Part shown: piece after piece, positions 60,975 to 64,000 of the stretch
How positions within the stretch are numbered: position 1 is the first letter of the stretch
How the letters are laid out: the number at the start of each line of letters is the position of its first letter
Origin: Pseudisothecium myosuroides
Lineage: Eukaryota; Streptophyta; Bryopsida; Hypnales; Lembophyllaceae
Direction: 5' to 3'
Assembly (NCBI GenBank): GCA_951799445.1
Contig: OX637290.1
Span: forward strand, 3,536,501-3,600,500
DNA length: 64,000 nt
Notes under the pieces: model-generated
Seen by the model: the letters and a program-made list of their open reading frames with translations, nothing else
What the model was told of the DNA's origin: nothing
The model's database searches: none
Translations under genes and position numbers: made by a program

Positions 60975-61150
60975 TGTCCGTATGTGCAATACATACATAG
61001 TTGTAACCAACTTAGGCTTTGAATCCGAACGTGTGTAATGGACGATAGTAACACTATGAATTTCTCCAATAATTTCGGTGATGTGCAAAACTGGATTAAT
61101 TTTGTAAGTGGGTAGTCTTTAAAGAGTAATGAAACCGTGTACATTTTTTG
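60975..61150 (+). repeat. Dispersed repeat shared with 1620-1790
   Basis: See the inverted copy at 1620-1790: AATCCGAACGTGT, GGTGATGTGCAAAACTG and GTGGGTAGT are shared in the same order. Confidence 0.5.
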
Positions 61151-61885
61151 GCATCTGATTAAGACATTAGATGAGAAATGTGCTTGATCTGGCATGCACT
61201 AAGACATTCTCATTCCTTTCACGAGCAGGAAGACAAACCTCTTAAACTTTGTAACCACAGAAAGCATTATTTGGACACCATCAAAATGCCAGTTTACCGC
61301 AAGCAGTAATGCAAATGAGGGTTCAATGTTCGCTTTACGTTGTACACCAGTTTAGATGTTCAGAATCAATGTTAAGGAGTGTCGCAACTACATAGATGTC
61401 ACAATCAAGTAACTCTACTTAATATGTGATAAGGTAACTACACCTAAAATCACACAGTTAAGCAATTCAGCATGGTTCTCATAATTATATTGGAAAACTT
61501 GTTGTGGGGTCTTGTTGGTAGTCCAAAGGGATTCTAGACTCTCTTATAATGCATTTTTTGGACACCATATGAATAAACTATGAATATTCAAAGTGCTGAA
61601 AATAGGTGTATCTAAAATCGACCCTAGACTCTCATGAATATTGGGAGTACATTTTAGGCAAGAATCTGTAGGGGTTAGTTTTAGAAAGGGGTTGAAATTG
61701 GGTGTAGGTACCTTAGACAAGGTCCTTAAATTCAAAAGGAACTTGTACCATCAGAGTTGTAAGGTAGACGTCCAAAAACACCACCCTAAAATTGCCTCAA
61801 CATCTGATTTGGCGGATTTACAAAATCTATAACTTTTGCACATGATATACAAATAAAACCCTCATTTGGTGTGTTGCAAGGCACT

Positions 61886-61915
61886 TTAACCCCTAAAGTT
61901 CCTTGGCCTTTTTTT
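61886..61915 (+). mobile_element. Single end of a family T element
   Basis: TTAACCCCTAAAGTTCCTTG matches the family T left end. No inverted partner was found in the remaining 2 kb. Confidence 0.45.
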
Positions 61916-62588
61916 CATCAAACAATCTAATAATAGGAAGAACTATGGACAGCAGCAAAAAGTGGCGGTTTGGGTTGTCCCTACCTTAAATTGAAGAGGC
62001 TGTGCAACCTTCGCTTTACCAGTAGCCACAAGTGCGCAGATTCAGCAATGCCAGCCATAATGGAAGTCTTTGGAAGTCAGTCAAATGGCTGGACTGAGAA
62101 ACAGGGCATACAACCCACCACCAATAAAATACCAACCCAAATGCAACGGGATAGGAGCTTGTAAACTGAACAATTTTCAATGCAAACTAATTGAGCATAG
62201 CTATCCTTGAGAGAAATCTCGTATCATCCCAAATAATCAGAACACAGAACCACCTTTGAACACACAGTAAAGTTGCATGACTTTAATGAGTCGTAAAGAA
62301 TCAATACAGCTGGTGGTCGGCTTCATGTTCGTGTTAATATAAGCTCCCCGGGTAATAACCAATTTCTAACTCTACATAGAGTGCTTATGTCACAACCTAC
62401 TCGCAAGTTTTGGAAAACCCATACACTGACCTGCGTTTGGTCAAGAAACCACCTTCATATTTGGAATACAGCGGGTTATGCGTCCATAAAATACACTCCG
62501 TAAGGATCCAAGAGGGTCCAAGTCGAACGACAAGATTTTGTGAGGTGACTAAAAGTAGTTGCTCTCCACAGTACCCATCGAAGTAACA

Positions 62589-63793
62589 CTATCTTCCAGC
62601 AGCATAAGACCACACCTGAAAGCACAAAAGCAACTAAGGTTTCAGTGCTATATGTAATTATTCTCTCAACTACTTGGGAAATGAAGGGAACTCACGGACC
62701 AAGTCAGCAAAGTTTTCCTCTAATGACATACAATCAGTCTTGTCAAAAAAATAAAAAAAGGTTCGTTTTGTAGATCAAACAAACCTTCAGAGTGGAGTCC
62801 CAACTTCCAGTGCAAAGGGCATCGCCGTCAGCCGCCAATGCTAGGCAGCTTACACGATTGGTGTGCCCCTCAGCCCTTCCTCCACCCAAGTTTGCCACCA
62901 CCTGCAGACGGGACAAATATATAAGCATACGAAACCTGACTCTGTACAACCTCAAAAGCAACGAGATAGAATGAAGTCTCGCCATTTCAAAACGAGAACC
63001 AGGCGTTAATTAGACTGCACTAGTTAGCATGCTTGGGACGATCATAACTGATTTCAACAGAATTTGAAGTAAAATTAGGCTATTTCAAGAACTTTTAGAA
63101 AGCATATAAGAGAGAATCTTCGTCATAATTCATGGGTAGGTTTCCTTACGGTCAGAATAATAATACAAAAGCCCCTCGAAGATACAAAGGGAGGTCTCCT
63201 ATGGTGACAATGATCATACAGAAGCCTCTAGAAGAGGCAAAAGGGAGGCCTCTGCATGATCAGTGTCACAGCGGGAGATCTCTCTATCAATTCTCTTGAT
63301 ATTGCTGTCTAAACATTCCAAAGACGATCTAATTTTAATTAATACTATATTTTTCACAACTGTAGCGTCTTCCATACAGTAGTTAGAAGATGCACGTGAG
63401 CATTATTCATCCGAGTGAGTCACGTCTCATACCTTGGCTAATAAAGTGTCCCAGACATAGCAATTGCCGTTTGAGTAGCCTGCAAAGAGAAGGCGACCTG
63501 AAAGTGAAAGTGCTATGGAAGTAACATTTACTGGACCCCGAGCAAGAGCCTGCTTGTCCCAGTATTGCTGCAACTCATGGCCCGTGCCAATGTCAAAGAG
63601 TCGGCAGCTACCGTCGTCACTCCCGGTTCCTAAGTGGCGGTCCCCCGAAAGAATGTGCACCGTATTTACATCACCCTCGTGCCCATGAAAGGTGCGTTGC
63701 GCTCGGCTAGGTGTCCTCACGTCCCACAACTTGGCGGTTTTGTCACACGAGCCTGAGATAAACATGTTGGCTTTGCTTGAACTCACAGATATA
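62589..63793 (-). CDS. AGB1: Heterotrimeric G-protein beta subunit, last three coding exons
   Basis: Minus strand: exon 63793-63433 (361 bp), exon 62901-62785 (117 bp, 39 codons) and exon 62615-62589 ending at TAG. All junctions are GT-AG and in phase. The protein shows WD40 blades [59 protein letters not shown] and [20 protein letters not shown], then VWSYAAGR at the end. This pattern is that of plant G-beta (Arabidopsis AGB1), where the end is KIWAFGGHRRVI-like; here the tail is shorter. G-beta pairs with G-gamma at the plasma membrane and relays signals from the G-alpha cycle to growth and defence. The first exons lie beyond the right edge: 63794-64000 is intron, with acceptor GGCAACAG. 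It converges on the GTPase gene. Confidence 0.93.
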
Positions 63794-64000
63794 CTGTTGC
63801 CATCATCCCATCGTTTTCCGTTAGTCAGTGGCAATTAGCTCGAAAGTGACTGTAAACACGGCGCGAACATAGGAAATATGGCACCTCGTATTGGAAGTTC
63901 AAGAAATTCAATAACCTACTCGATTGAGGAGAGCTTAGATTCTGGCTTCATTTCGGAGTGATCTATAATATCCAAGAAGTTCTGGAAAAAACTGAAATCA
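63794..64000 (-). other. Intron of the G-beta gene
   Basis: No coding segment fits here. The next upstream exon (the preceding WD40 blades) must lie outside the window. Confidence 0.6.

Larger units (their letters stand above)
60598..62588. other. 3' regions of the convergent GTPase and G-beta genes
   Basis: The two genes converge here. Their 3'UTRs should lie in this stretch, but polyadenylation sites were not fixed. It also holds the dispersed repeat at 60975-61150 and a lone TTAA-CCCCTAAAG end at 61886. Confidence 0.5.

Noticed and set aside
1..64000. tRNA, rRNA or organelle-derived sequence
   Set aside because: No tRNA B-box/cloverleaf, rRNA core or organelle gene was recognised on reading both strands, though a covariance-model scan could not be run.

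Overview
The window reads as nuclear DNA of a land plant, most likely a seed-free one (lycophyte, fern or similar; this is inference). Support: a plant-type heterotrimeric G-protein beta gene with GT-AG introns at the right edge, a large GTPase of the VLIG type (known to me mainly from animals and, less certainly, from non-seed plants), very low gene density, AT-rich intergenic DNA and a dense layer of plant-style DNA transposons and MITEs.

Layout. 0-2 kb: a secreted proline-rich wall-type protein with its own TATA box, broken by a one-base frameshift, then degenerate tandem repeats and a TTAA-flanked MITE. 2-13 kb: AT-rich repeats, a 1.36 kb foldback element (7109-8469), two TTAA-flanked elements and possible 3' exons of an unrecognised gene near 6.2-6.6 kb. 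14.4-15.3 kb: a decayed coiled-coil nuclear-type gene. 16.4-25.8 kb: an old giant inverted repeat with 3.7-3.8 kb arms. Each arm has an inward-pointing TATA promoter, a conserved 21-codon first exon and a minisatellite; between the arms lie exons of a diacylglycerol-lipase-like gene. 25.8-31.3 kb: CACTA-type palindromes, a Stowaway end and more TTAA-flanked elements. 33.6-37.5 kb: a decayed PIF/Harbinger transposon (Myb/SANT-like gene on +, DDE nuclease on -). 39.2-44.7 kb: a second foldback element, several near-perfect hairpins and three TTAA-flanked elements. 46.1-53.3 kb: a Mutator-like element with long terminal inverted repeats, subterminal tandem arrays and one transposase of about 1,070 residues broken by a frameshift and a stop.

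53.7-60.6 kb is the main gene: TATA box, 5'UTR intron, and a roughly 2,050-residue protein joining an N-terminal MACPF-like region to a VLIG-type GTPase domain and a Cys/His-rich C-terminus, with one in-frame TAG about 100 codons before the natural end. 62.6-63.8 kb: the last three coding exons of G-beta on the minus strand; its 5' part lies beyond the window.

The transposons are non-autonomous or visibly broken, so only the GTPase gene, the G-beta gene and perhaps the proline-rich gene look like host functions. The most unusual items are the giant inverted repeat with a captured lipase fragment and convergent promoters, the MACPF-VLIG protein, and a TTAA-duplicating MITE family resembling piggyBac (or Sola3) ends.
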